25,083 nt of DNA from Campylobacterales bacterium (lineage in GTDB: Bacteria; Campylobacterota; Campylobacteria; Campylobacterales; QNZT01): assembly GCA_027080605.1 (NCBI GenBank), contig JALWRO010000107.1:1-25083 (forward strand), read 5' to 3'. The notes under the pieces are model-generated. The model saw only the letters and a list, made by a program, of their open reading frames with translations, did not search any database and was not told the origin of the DNA. Numbering within the stretch: the first letter of the stretch is position 1; the number at the start of each line of letters is the position of its first letter. The translations under genes were made by a program, and so were the position numbers. Shown one piece after another: positions 6,735 to 14,749 of the stretch.

Positions 6735-8154
6735 TATTAAAGCAAACAAATTACAGTTTGAATCCCAGAAAATAGGGATGATGTATTTCAGGGTTGCGAT
6801 AATCCTTTTCGGTGCACAGCTCCTGATGGGACTTATTGCTGCAATTCAGTTCTTGTATCCGGGCTTTTTGTTTGAAGTGTTCGATTTCAATGTCGCCAGA
6901 ATGGTGCATATTAATGCACTGGTCGTCTGGATGCTCTATGCGATGATCGGGTCGGTTTACTATATGATTCCCGATGAAACAGGCAGAGAAGTAGTCGCTC
7001 CGGGGCTCGCAAAACTGGCGTTTTGGGTACTGACTGCTGCTGTTACGGTTGTTGTACTCGTGTACATTTTCATTCAGGTAGGACCTGGTAAAGAGAGTAC
7101 AATCTGGTTTATCAACGAAGGTCGTGAATATCTGGAAGCGCCGAGATGGGCCGATATCGGTATCGTCGTGGTTGTGTTGATCTTCTACTTCAATGTTTTC
7201 GCCACCTATATGAAAGGCGAGAAGACAGGTATTATGACTGTTATGATTGCGGACTTGTTCGCACTGGCAGGTCTCTATCTGTGCGGTATGTTCTTTACGG
7301 ACAATATCTCTATGGATCAGTACTGGTGGTGGTGGGTTATTCACCTCTGGGTTGAAGCGACATGGGAAGTTTTCGTCGGTGCACTGGCTGCATACGGGCT
7401 GATTAAAATTATCGGCGCAAAACGTGAAATTGTCGAAATGTGGCTGTGGATCGAAGTATTGATGCTGTTTGGATCCGGTATTCTCGGTCTGGGTCACCAC
7501 TACTTCTGGATCGGTACACCTGAGTACTGGTGGGAAATCGGTGCGCTTTTCTCAGCACTCGAACCTGTTCCGCTGGTAGCCATGTTCGTACACGTCCTCT
7601 ATGACTGGGGTAAAGAACAAGGTGCTGTAGAAGCGGAAGGCGGCGCGCACGCTGTCAACAACGGTCCGGCTATGGCATGGATTGCGACCAATGCGTTCGG
7701 TAACTTCCTGGGTGCCGGTATCTGGGGATTTTTCCATACACTGCCGCAGGTCAATATTTATACACACGGTACACAGTTTACTTCTGCGCACGGTCACCTG
7801 GCATTTTTCGGTGCTTACGCAACGATTTTGATCGGTATGATGTATCTGGGTGTTCAGGGTGCTTACGGTATCAAACACCTCAAAGCGACCAAACTTTCCA
7901 AATGGGCGATTACACTGATTGTACTTGGATTACTCGGTATGACTGTTGCCCTGACCATTGCAGGTTATGAGCAGGTATTGGTTGAGAGAGCGGAACTCGG
8001 TGGAACATGGGAAGCTTACTTTACCGCACAGAATCTGCACTGGTATGTTCAGGCACAGGGCTGGAGACTGGCGATGGGTGTTGTCACCTTTGTCGGTTTT
8101 GTATTGCTTGTAGCTGATTTACTGACTATCGGTAAAAAAGAAGCCGGCAATTAA
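6724..8154 (+). CDS. norB: Nitric oxide reductase catalytic subunit NorB
   Basis: The 476-aa polytopic protein (about twelve helices) is a cNOR-type heme-copper oxidase relative that reduces NO to N2O. All metal ligands expected by family alignment are present. H62 (RMVHINALVVW) and H358 fit heme b, and H356 (SAHGHLAFFG) fits heme b3. H207, H258 and H259 fit the non-heme iron FeB. Conserved glutamates E211, E215 and E280 are in their usual settings (HLWVEATWEVF; SALEPVPL). The start overlaps norC, and length is normal for cNOR, without the N-terminal extension of quinol-dependent qNOR. Together with norC this is a cytochrome c-dependent enzyme. Its downstream neighbours are a 48-aa membrane peptide and nirS, so nitrite and NO reduction are encoded side by side. 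Confidence 0.97.
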   Translation: MLSSIKANKLQFESQKIGMMYFRVAIILFGAQLLMGLIAAIQFLYPGFLFEVFDFNVARMVHINALVVWMLYAMIGSVYYMIPDETGREVVAPGLAKLAFWVLTAAVTVVVLVYIFIQVGPGKESTIWFINEGREYLEAPRWADIGIVVVVLIFYFNVFATYMKGEKTGIMTVMIADLFALAGLYLCGMFFTDNISMDQYWWWWVIHLWVEATWEVFVGALAAYGLIKIIGAKREIVEMWLWIEVLMLFGSGILGLGHHYFWIGTPEYWWEIGALFSALEPVPLVAMFVHVLYDWGKEQGAVEAEGGAHAVNNGPAMAWIATNAFGNFLGAGIWGFFHTLPQVNIYTHGTQFTSAHGHLAFFGAYATILIGMMYLGVQGAYGIKHLKATKLSKWAITLIVLGLLGMTVALTIAGYEQVLVERAELGGTWEAYFTAQNLHWYVQAQGWRLAMGVVTFVGFVLLVADLLTIGKKEAGN

Positions 8155-8166
8155 ATCTAAAAAGGG

Positions 8167-8186
8167 GTGAGACAGAGATGTCTCAC
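8167..8186 (+). other. Intercistronic hairpin with GNRA loop after norB
   Basis: GTGAGACA (8167-8174) and TGTCTCAC (8179-8186) form a perfect eight-base stem closed by the loop GAGA, a GNRA tetraloop. No T-run follows, so it is unlikely to be a simple terminator. A role as an RNA-processing or 3'-end-protecting structure between norB and the 48-aa peptide gene is plausible. Confidence 0.6.
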
Positions 8187-8209
8187 ACTATTAATGTAAG
8201 GAGAAAACG

Positions 8210-8356
8210 ATGATCGATCCATTTACTGATGTTGTTCCAAGTTTTTTCGGCATGCTGAATCAGGGTCCATTGACATTGACAATCTTTCTTCACACGATAA
8301 TTGTACTTCCAATGTTCTGGATCTATTTCAGTGAGAAGAAAAAACTGAACAAATAA
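8210..8356 (+). CDS. 48-aa single-helix membrane peptide between norB and nirS
   Basis: This short reading frame starts with ATG six bases after a strong AAGGAG (8198-8203), in a spot where no other gene explains the ribosome site. The peptide begins MIDPFTDVVPSFFGML, has one hydrophobic helix (about residues 20-40, LTLTIFLHTIIVLPMFWIYF) and ends in a basic tail, SEKKKLNK. This fits an inner-membrane peptide with its C-terminus in the cytoplasm. It lies after the norB hairpin and before the separate nirS promoter, so it is probably the last gene of the nor transcript. Small subunits of this size accompany several heme-copper oxidases, so an accessory peptide of NorBC is possible but unproven. 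Confidence 0.7.
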   Translation: MIDPFTDVVPSFFGMLNQGPLTLTIFLHTIIVLPMFWIYFSEKKKLNK

Positions 8357-8370
8357 TCAAATAGAATATA

Positions 8371-8379
8371 TGTTATAAT
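8371..8379 (+). promoter_or_regulatory. Perfect extended -10 promoter of nirS
   Basis: TG-T-TATAAT is a full extended -10 (TATAAT at 8374-8379) 46 bases before the nirS ATG. Transcription should start near 8386. No FNR-type box exists 36 bases upstream of it, so nirS control seems to differ from that of the nor and nirJ operons. Confidence 0.6.
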
Positions 8380-8424
8380 CAGGGTGAGGGGAACAGACTG
8401 TTTAATAACTTTAAAGGAGGAAAC

Positions 8425-10173
8425 ATGAAGTTAGGAAAAGTTTTAAGTTACGTTGCAGCGGTGGGTATCGCTACAGTCGGACTGCAGGCAGGTACATCGA
8501 AGATGGACTTCGCCAAAGTATATGAAAAAGAGTGTCAGGGATGTCACGGACCGATTCACCAGGGTGGTGTCGGTGCGGATCTGCGTCCTAAAGCACTGAA
8601 AAAGAAAAACAGAGAATTTCTTGCAGAGACTATTTTGCACGGTCGTGAAAATACGGCAATGCCTGCATGGGATAAAATGTTTTCCAAAGATGATGCTACA
8701 GGTATGATCGACTGGTTGATGGACTGGAAAAATACCGTTGAATTGAAACTTGACCTTAAAAAAGTCAAACAGACATGGACACGTCTGGCAGACAGAGAAG
8801 CACTTGCTAAAAAATATCCGGTAGACAAAAACGGAAACCTGAAATATAAAGGTGATGTTAAAAATGTTAAAGATATTACATTTGCGACAGAAAGAGATGC
8901 ATCACTGGTAGATTTTATCGATTCTACAAGCGGTAAAGTACTCTCAAGACATAAAGCAGGTTTTGCAGTACACGTTACAGTGACCAACAAACACAATCCA
9001 CGCTACGCTTACTCTATTTCAAGATCCGGTCGTTTGACTATGTTCGATATCGGTGCTCCGGGACAGCCTGCTGTCGCTTCCGTACAGGTTGGACAGGAAT
9101 CAAGAGGTCTTGGTGTTTCACCGGATGGAAAATATATTCTTGCGGGTAACTACAATCCGGGTGGTGCGGTACTGTGTGACGCACATACACTTGAGCCTTT
9201 GAAAGCATACGATACCAGCCGTGTTATCGATCCTGACGGACAAATAGGACCATCTCGTGTTGCCGGTATTGCCGATACACCGTATGGACCATATTTTGCA
9301 ATGGCACTGAAAGATGCCGGTCATGTCTATATTATCGATTACAGCAAACCTGATTTTCCGATTGTCGGTGATGTACCGAATATCGGTAAAATTTTGCATG
9401 ACTGTTTCGAAAATGAAAATGAAGGCAAAGATTTCGGACGATATTTTCAGATTGCATCTCAGGGATCTGACCTGATGGGTATTGTCGACTTTAAAACAAA
9501 ACAACTGGCTGCAAAAGTCTATACCGGTAAAAAATCCAAACCGCATCCTGGTCAGGGTTCAAGCTGGTTTAACAAAAAACTGGGTAAACAGCTCAATGCA
9601 ACCAACTCTATGAACTTCGGTTCTGTGGTTATCTGGGATTCTCCGGGCTGGAAAGTAGTGAAAAAAATCAAAACTGCCGGCGGCGGACTTTTTGTCGGTA
9701 CGGGTGAAGATACACCGTGGATCTGGTCTGACTGTGTACTCGGTAAGCCTGCGAACTACAACAAAGTCTACTTGATTAACAAAGAGACACTTGAGACTGA
9801 CAGAATTATCGAAGTCGGTAAAAAACAAGGTAAGCTGATCGATGCAAAAACAGGTAAAGTACTGCAAACATGGGATGCCACACAATATGAAAAAGTACCT
9901 ATGAATGAAGCACATTCCAAGTTGAGCAACGAGACAATTCTGCCGTATCCTACCGGAAAACTCGGTGCTAAAGTCAAAAATCCTGTACAGCCGCGACTGT
10001 TGCATGCTGAGCCTGCAAACCACGGCAAATGGACTATGATTTCCGAGTGGACAACCGGAAGAATCGGTATCTATGAGTCTGAGACAGGTAAGTTTGTCAA
10101 ATATATCTACAACTTGACTACACCTACCTTTACTTACTCTGTCGAACACAGACAACATATTCCCGGCGCTTAA
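8425..10173 (+). CDS. nirS: Cytochrome cd1 nitrite reductase NirS
   Basis: NirS reduces nitrite to NO in the periplasm. The 582-aa precursor has a signal peptide (about 1-22, cleavage after LQA). Its cytochrome c domain has C37-Q-G-C40-H41 and a likely axial M79 (AMPAW), followed by an eight-bladed heme d1 propeller. Ligands and catalytic residues inferred by matching to Pseudomonas NirS are H183 (GFAVH, heme d1 ligand), H325 (ILHD) and H374 (KPHPGQG), the two active-site histidines. NirN and NirF are relatives, but the full histidine set and the place beside norCB favour NirS. Sequence around the active site is divergent: ILHD is followed by CFENENEGKD rather than the usual GGWD. An additional stretch joins the c and d1 domains (about 105-160). 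AAAGGAGG (8413-8420) precedes the ATG. The gene has its own promoter and a strong terminator, so it is probably monocistronic. Confidence 0.92.
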   Translation: MKLGKVLSYVAAVGIATVGLQAGTSKMDFAKVYEKECQGCHGPIHQGGVGADLRPKALKKKNREFLAETILHGRENTAMPAWDKMFSKDDATGMIDWLMDWKNTVELKLDLKKVKQTWTRLADREALAKKYPVDKNGNLKYKGDVKNVKDITFATERDASLVDFIDSTSGKVLSRHKAGFAVHVTVTNKHNPRYAYSISRSGRLTMFDIGAPGQPAVASVQVGQESRGLGVSPDGKYILAGNYNPGGAVLCDAHTLEPLKAYDTSRVIDPDGQIGPSRVAGIADTPYGPYFAMALKDAGHVYIIDYSKPDFPIVGDVPNIGKILHDCFENENEGKDFGRYFQIASQGSDLMGIVDFKTKQLAAKVYTGKKSKPHPGQGSSWFNKKLGKQLNATNSMNFGSVVIWDSPGWKVVKKIKTAGGGLFVGTGEDTPWIWSDCVLGKPANYNKVYLINKETLETDRIIEVGKKQGKLIDAKTGKVLQTWDATQYEKVPMNEAHSKLSNETILPYPTGKLGAKVKNPVQPRLLHAEPANHGKWTMISEWTTGRIGIYESETGKFVKYIYNLTTPTFTYSVEHRQHIPGA

Positions 10174-10180
10174 TCGCCGG
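10163..10180 (+). other. Inverted repeat over the nirS stop codon
   Basis: CCGGCG (10163-10168) and CGCCGG (10175-10180) form a six-base GC-only stem with the nirS TAA in its loop, directly ahead of the terminator hairpin. A second 3' stabilising stem is possible. Confidence 0.4.
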
Positions 10181-10183
10181 ACT

Positions 10184-10216
10184 ATTACTCTTCCCTTCGG
10201 GGAAGGGTAGTTTATT
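10184..10216 (+). terminator. Intrinsic terminator of nirS with UUCG tetraloop
   Basis: A 12-pair stem (10184-10195 with 10200-10211, two G-T pairs) is closed by the very stable C-UUCG-G loop and followed by TTTATT. It sits 10 bases after the nirS stop and should end most nirS transcripts before the pentaheme cytochrome gene. Confidence 0.8.
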
Positions 10217-10263
10217 GAGTACAATTGTTTGTTGTCTTCAATAAACTGCCAGGGTAATCTTTT

Positions 10264-11376
10264 ATGAAAACCATCTTTTTACTTTTTTTGATGCTATGTA
10301 CCATTGATGCCGGATATCTCGATAACCATTCATGTAAAGAGTGTCATGAAAAGATATACGAAGAGTATCAGCAATCCTACCATGCCAAAAACTATTTTAC
10401 CGATGAATTACACCGAAAAGTGGCAAATGCCGCGAGTAAAACGACATATGCGTGTGCCAGATGCCATATGCCGATGGCAGATAATCTCAAAGATTTGATC
10501 AGCGGCAAAGCGCGACCCTATAAAAACAACAAAACCCATACTGACGGTGTCAGTTGCTTTTTCTGCCATACCATAGCATACGTCAAAAAAGCACACCGTT
10601 TTAATGTCAACGTCAAATCACGTCAGGCAGACGGGTACAAACCGACGTTATACGGACGGTTGGTCAATCCTGACGAGAGCGACAAACACTCTTCGGTGAA
10701 CAATCCTATATACGGTAAAAATGTTTGTTCAGGCTGCCATTCACATAAATTAAATGAGAACAACGTAACCATATTTGCTGCGATGAAGCCGCAGCAGGAT
10801 TCGCTGGAGTGTATTGAGTGTCATATGCCGGAAGTGGAAGGTGGTGTGGAAAAGATGGATAAACGTACCCGTGGACATCATGCCAGTCACCGTTTTTTGG
10901 GTATTCATGACAAACTGTTTCGTCAAACCGGCGTCGATATCAATCTCTCCGTTTCAGGAGAGAGTCTTGACATTACCTTGTACAACAAAATGGCACATCC
11001 GTTGATTATTCAGCCTGCACGTGCAAAATTTATCAAAGTGCAAATCAGGAGAGAAGGCAAGACGATTTGGCAAAACTATCGGAAGAGACCTGAAGATGAC
11101 AAGCAGGGATATTTTGGCTACAGCTTTCAAAAAAACGGTAAAAAAATTATCGTTCCCGCTACCGCAACGTCGGGAAGTGTACACAACCTCGATACCAAAA
11201 GCAGATTGACGCTGCATTATGATATTCCTCAGGTACAAAAGGGAGATGAGATTGTCGTCGGATTGTGGGTGCAGTTTGCAAAAAGTGACTGTGCTTCCGC
11301 CGTGAAACTGGAGGATAAATCATTGACGAAACCTGAACTGATCAAAGCGATACACTACACCGTAAAACACCTGTAA
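10264..11376 (+). CDS. Periplasmic pentaheme cytochrome c (cytochrome c554-like)
   Basis: The 370-aa precursor has a short signal peptide (about 1-16, ending IDA). Five CxxCH sites follow: C24-K-E-C-H28, C64-A-R-C-H68, C98-F-F-C-H102, C155-S-G-C-H159 and C183-I-E-C-H187. Many extra histidines (for example the HHASH cluster at 205-209) could serve as distal ligands. Roughly the last 150 residues lack cysteine pairs and look like a beta-rich domain. The layout resembles the cytochrome c554 group, but I cannot assign a substrate. It sits between nirS and the heme d1 genes, preceded by the nirS terminator and a weak AGGG ribosome site. Expression may need its own promoter; TACAAT at 10220-10225 is a weak candidate. 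A role in electron transfer to NirS, NorC or another periplasmic reductase is inference. Confidence 0.8.
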   Translation: MKTIFLLFLMLCTIDAGYLDNHSCKECHEKIYEEYQQSYHAKNYFTDELHRKVANAASKTTYACARCHMPMADNLKDLISGKARPYKNNKTHTDGVSCFFCHTIAYVKKAHRFNVNVKSRQADGYKPTLYGRLVNPDESDKHSSVNNPIYGKNVCSGCHSHKLNENNVTIFAAMKPQQDSLECIECHMPEVEGGVEKMDKRTRGHHASHRFLGIHDKLFRQTGVDINLSVSGESLDITLYNKMAHPLIIQPARAKFIKVQIRREGKTIWQNYRKRPEDDKQGYFGYSFQKNGKKIIVPATATSGSVHNLDTKSRLTLHYDIPQVQKGDEIVVGLWVQFAKSDCASAVKLEDKSLTKPELIKAIHYTVKHL

Positions 11377-11387
11377 AAACACTTTGC

Positions 11388-11429
11388 CTGATACAAATCA
11401 ACTGCTTTTGGTTAAATATATGATAACAT
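11388..11429 (+). promoter_or_regulatory. FNR-type class II promoter of the cytochrome c-nirJFE operon
   Basis: CTGATACAAATCAA (11388-11401) matches TTGAT-N4-ATCAA except at its first base. TG-A-TAACAT places a TG-extended -10 at 11424-11429, beginning exactly 36 bases after the box begins. Predicted start is near 11436, about 22 bases before the cytochrome c ATG. Confidence 0.6.
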
Positions 11430-11457
11430 ATCGGTTAAATTAACGGGGGATATATTA

Positions 11458-11775
11458 ATGCGCACAATAGTGATAAATGTTTTGCTTTTTGTCACACTGG
11501 CAAGTTTCGCCGGTGCTGACGGCAAACAAGTGTTTGAAACGTACTGCTGGGGATGCCATCATCAGACAGCGGTTGCTTTTGGTCCGCCTTTTACCGAGAT
11601 CGCTTCCAAACGAAGCGCCGAAGAGATAGAGGCGATGATCACCGACCCTGCCGGTGTTTCCAAACTCTTTGGATATAAACGAAACGCCATGCCGCCTTTC
11701 AAGCTGACACCTGAAGAGTTGAAAGAGATTACGGCGTATATTCTCTCCTACAAACCCAAAAAGAAGAGTCACTGA
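11458..11775 (+). CDS. Small periplasmic monoheme cytochrome c (NirC/NirM-like)
   Basis: The 105-aa precursor has a signal peptide (about 1-20, ending AGA), one heme site C30-W-G-C33-H34 and a likely axial methionine M78 (NAMPPF), typical for a class I cytochrome c of about 85 mature residues. GGGGGA (11445-11450) serves as ribosome site. It is the first gene of the heme d1 operon and its stop shares one base with the nirJ ATG (TGATG). Small cytochromes in this position (NirC, NirM) donate electrons to cytochrome cd1 or take part in the last step of heme d1 formation. Sequence alone does not decide between these, so no gene symbol is given. Confidence 0.85.
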   Translation: MRTIVINVLLFVTLASFAGADGKQVFETYCWGCHHQTAVAFGPPFTEIASKRSAEEIEAMITDPAGVSKLFGYKRNAMPPFKLTPEELKEITAYILSYKPKKKSH

Positions 11776-12902
11776 TGTTTCGTCTCTCTAATTTACTTAA
11801 ATCGGTCACAGAGGGGAAAGAGGCGCGGGTACTTGACGGAAGCATCGCCATCTGGAACTTTACCAACCGTTGCAATCTCTCCTGTATGCACTGTTACTCC
11901 AGAGCAGATCTCGACTCTAACGATACGCTGAGTACGGAAGATATCATGAACACGCTGCCGAAGCTGAAAGCAAACGGTGTAAAGTTCATTATTTTTTCGG
12001 GCGGTGAGCCGTTGACGCGAAAAGATCTTTTCGATATCGCCGAACGGTGCCGGGAGCTTGGCATTATTACCTACCTCTCGACAAACGGGCTTTATGTCGG
12101 GCATAAAAATGCGCAGAAAATTCTCGATACATTCAATTACGTGGGTATCAGCATCGACGGAAGTGAAAAGACACATGACCGTTTCAGAGGACTTCCAGGC
12201 TCTTTTGCCATGTCGATGGATGCGGTCAGACTTTTGAACAGTTACGGCAAAAGCAAGGTGGGTATCCGGTTTACCGTCACCAAAGAGACTTATGATGATC
12301 TGAAGTTCATTTTTGAGCTGGCGGAGAAAGAGAATATCCCTAAAATCTATATTTCCCATCTGGTGTACAGCGGACGTGGACTTGATAACCTGGAGATGGA
12401 TTTAACCAAAGCGCAGCGCAGGGAAGCGGTGGAGTTTATTCTCGATAAAGCGTTTGAATATCATGAAACGGGCAGAGAGATAGAGATCGTCACGGGCAAC
12501 ATGGAGCAGGATGCGATTTTGTTTCTGGAAAGGTTCGGTCAAAAATATCCCGATTTAAAAGAGAAGATGCGACAGCGACTGGTGGAGTGGGGCGGCAATT
12601 CGGCAGGACGCAAACTGCTCAATATCGACTCCGAAGGCAATGTTAAACCCGACCCGTTTTTTCCGCAGTATATCGGCAATATTCTCCATCAGGATTTCAG
12701 CGACATCTGGACAAACGAGCCGACACCGCTGTTGCAGAAACTGCGCGAACATCCCCGGAAGATCAGCGGAAAATGCAGTGTATGCGATGAAATAACAATA
12801 TGCAACGGCGGTTCACGCAGCCGGGCGTATGCGATATACGGTGATATGTGGGCGGAAGATCCCTCATGTTACCTGACAACAGAAGAGATAAAAGGAGTAT
12901 AA
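11775..12902 (+). CDS. nirJ: Radical SAM protein NirJ, heme d1 biosynthesis
   Basis: NirJ replaces the propionate groups of didecarboxysiroheme with oxo groups during heme d1 synthesis. The 375-aa protein carries the radical SAM cysteines C33-x3-C37-x2-C40 in the NirJ-typical context NFTNRCNLSCMHCYSRA, and the SAM-binding FSGGEPL at 74-80. A C-terminal auxiliary cluster motif, C334-x2-C337-x5-C343-x21-C365, matches the NirJ pattern closely. The related heme b-route enzymes AhbC/AhbD are the main alternative. Placement with nirF and nirE beside nirS favours NirJ. Translation is coupled to the upstream cytochrome gene by the TGATG overlap, and nirF starts four bases after its stop. Confidence 0.93.
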   Translation: MFRLSNLLKSVTEGKEARVLDGSIAIWNFTNRCNLSCMHCYSRADLDSNDTLSTEDIMNTLPKLKANGVKFIIFSGGEPLTRKDLFDIAERCRELGIITYLSTNGLYVGHKNAQKILDTFNYVGISIDGSEKTHDRFRGLPGSFAMSMDAVRLLNSYGKSKVGIRFTVTKETYDDLKFIFELAEKENIPKIYISHLVYSGRGLDNLEMDLTKAQRREAVEFILDKAFEYHETGREIEIVTGNMEQDAILFLERFGQKYPDLKEKMRQRLVEWGGNSAGRKLLNIDSEGNVKPDPFFPQYIGNILHQDFSDIWTNEPTPLLQKLREHPRKISGKCSVCDEITICNGGSRSRAYAIYGDMWAEDPSCYLTTEEIKGV

Positions 12903-12906
12903 ACAG

Positions 12907-14007
12907 ATGAGACTGTTTTTAGCGATATGTCTGTTGACCACTGCGTTGTGGAGCAATATGACAAAGATGAAAGAGAAACTGTTTGTAGTGGAGCGGGAGA
13001 GTTCGTCTCTGGCAGTGATTCAGGACGGTTTGACACGGCGCCATATGGAAAAGATGCACAACATGAACCACGGAATTATCAAATTTTCCGGAAAAGATGC
13101 CTACTTGATCAGTCGTGACGGCTATGTGGTCAAATTTGACCCTTTAACCGAAAAACGGGAAGCGGAGTACAAAACCAGCAAATCCGCTATCGGCTTTGTG
13201 ATCGGGAAAAACTACGTCGCTGTGGCAAATTACGACGACAAATCGGTCGATATCCTGACACGTAATCTCAAACCGGTGCAGAAGATCAAAACAGGTTCCA
13301 AAAATGTCGGTATCAAAATCTATAAGAATTATCTGATTTTCGCACAGATGGATAACGACAAAGTGACTGTTCTCAAAGATGAAAATCCCGGAAAGGCAAA
13401 ACCGCATTTTGTCAAGTATAAAGAGTTCAGTGTCGGGAAAATGCCGTTTGATGCGATGATCGAGGGAAATACTTATATTGTTGGTTTTTTTCTGACTAAA
13501 GGGTTCGGTGTGATCGATCTGGACAAAATGGCGTATAAGCAGATCAAAGTCACCGCAGAAGGCAATAAACCGGTGCTGAAAGTGCCGCATTTTGGTTTCT
13601 GGAGTCTGAGCAAAGACAAAACGTTTATTCCCGCAGTGGGGGATAACAAAGTGATGGTATACGATAAAAAGTTTCATTTTATCAAAAATATCGAGACCAA
13701 AGGCTTACCGGTATTTACCTCGCTCAGTCCGGATAAAAAATATCTTGCCGTGACATTCAGCGGAAAAGATTTCCCCTCTATTCAGATTATCGATACAAAT
13801 ACGCTGAAGATCATGAAAACATTTACATTTCCGGGAAAAGTGCTGCATGTACGCTGGTCGAACCTCTATCCCGATCTCTATGTATCCGTCAACGATGCCA
13901 ACCAGGTGAGTGTCATTGATACACGCGAATGGTATCTGGAGCGGGAGATTTTTCAGGTGAAACATCCCTCCGGTATTTTTATTTATGAATCTGAGGATAT
14001 TAAATAA
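12907..14007 (+). CDS. nirF: Heme d1 biosynthesis protein NirF (periplasmic propeller)
   Basis: The 366-aa protein is a heme d1-type beta-propeller without a cytochrome c domain, which separates it from NirS and NirN. It has a signal peptide (MRLFLAICLLTTALWS, about 1-16), so it acts in the periplasm; there is no lipobox cysteine, unlike some lipoprotein NirF proteins. NirF-like stretches include NMNHG with H55, GKMPFDAMIEG (177-187) and VPHFGFW followed by FIPAVGDNKVMVYD (226-253). NirF is needed late in heme d1 synthesis, though its exact reaction is debated. AAGGAG overlaps the nirJ 3' end and serves this ATG. The stop shares a base with the nirE start (TAATG). Confidence 0.9.
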   Translation: MRLFLAICLLTTALWSNMTKMKEKLFVVERESSSLAVIQDGLTRRHMEKMHNMNHGIIKFSGKDAYLISRDGYVVKFDPLTEKREAEYKTSKSAIGFVIGKNYVAVANYDDKSVDILTRNLKPVQKIKTGSKNVGIKIYKNYLIFAQMDNDKVTVLKDENPGKAKPHFVKYKEFSVGKMPFDAMIEGNTYIVGFFLTKGFGVIDLDKMAYKQIKVTAEGNKPVLKVPHFGFWSLSKDKTFIPAVGDNKVMVYDKKFHFIKNIETKGLPVFTSLSPDKKYLAVTFSGKDFPSIQIIDTNTLKIMKTFTFPGKVLHVRWSNLYPDLYVSVNDANQVSVIDTREWYLEREIFQVKHPSGIFIYESEDIK

Positions 14008-14747
14008 TGGGGAAAGTCTATCTGACGGGTGCAGGTCCGGGTGATATCGACCTGTTGACCATCAAAGCGCTGCGTGTGATCCGGGAAGCGGATGTGATCA
14101 TCTACGACCGTCTGGCAAATCCGGAAATTCTCAAAGAGGCGAAGGACGGCTGCGAATTTGTCTATGTAGGCAAAGCCGACTCGCACCATACCCTGCCGCA
14201 GGAAGAGATTAACGAAGTGATTTACCAAAATGCATTGAAACATGATGTGGTCGTTCGTCTCAAAGGCGGTGATCCTTTCGTGTTCGGGCGCGGGGGAGAA
14301 GAGGGTATCTACCTGCGTGAACGAGGGGTCAGATTCGAATTTATTCCGGGTATCACTTCCGCGATTGCCGTGCCCGAGTATGCGGGTATTCCCGTAACCC
14401 ATCGCGGAGTGACGGTGTCGTTTCGCGTCGTAACCGGTCACGAAAGTAAAAACAAAGACCATTCTCAGATACCGTGGGAAAATTATAAAACCGATGATAC
14501 GATTATCTTTTTGATGGGACTGCACCGACTGGCGCATATTTGCCATATGCTGATCAAAATCGGTAAATCGAAGGATTATCCGGTTGCCGTGATCAGTAAG
14601 GGGACGACTCCGGAAGAGAAAACGGTGATAGGTACACTGGAAACCATCTACGATAAAGCGAAAGATTTGCCGACACCTGCACTGATTGTAGTGGGTGAAG
14701 TGGTTAAGTTGCGTGAACAGCTAAACTGGTTCGAAAGGGAAGTGTAA
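14007..14747 (+). CDS. nirE: Uroporphyrinogen-III C-methyltransferase (NirE/CobA)
   Basis: This 246-aa enzyme uses SAM to methylate uroporphyrinogen III at C2 and C7, giving precorrin-2, the entry to siroheme and heme d1. Family motifs are complete: VYLTGAGPGDIDLLT (4-18), YDRL (33-36), VRLKGGDPFVFGRGGEE (83-99), PGITSA (114-119) and YAGIPVTHR (125-133). It lacks the CysG dehydrogenase/ferrochelatase half, so those steps must be encoded elsewhere. It overlaps nirF by one base, and a small membrane-protein gene starts two bases after its stop. The same reaction supplies siroheme and cobalamin routes, so cobA is an equally valid name. Operon context is why nirE is preferred. Confidence 0.93.
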   Translation: MGKVYLTGAGPGDIDLLTIKALRVIREADVIIYDRLANPEILKEAKDGCEFVYVGKADSHHTLPQEEINEVIYQNALKHDVVVRLKGGDPFVFGRGGEEGIYLRERGVRFEFIPGITSAIAVPEYAGIPVTHRGVTVSFRVVTGHESKNKDHSQIPWENYKTDDTIIFLMGLHRLAHICHMLIKIGKSKDYPVAVISKGTTPEEKTVIGTLETIYDKAKDLPTPALIVVGEVVKLREQLNWFEREV

Positions 14748-14749
14748 CG

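Noticed and set aside
8338..8360. FNR-type box upstream of nirS
   Set aside because: Only an ATCAA half-site (8356-8360) is present, at the wrong distance from the nirS -10, with no partner half-site.
9559..10224. Minus-strand open frame opposite nirS
   Set aside because: It is antisense to nirS and would begin within the terminator hairpin.
11434..11444. GTTAA-A-TTAAC palindrome near the cytochrome c start, reminiscent of NssR half-sites
   Set aside because: It lacks the four-base spacer of TTAAC-N4-GTTAA sites and in A/T-rich DNA an 11-base palindrome can be chance.
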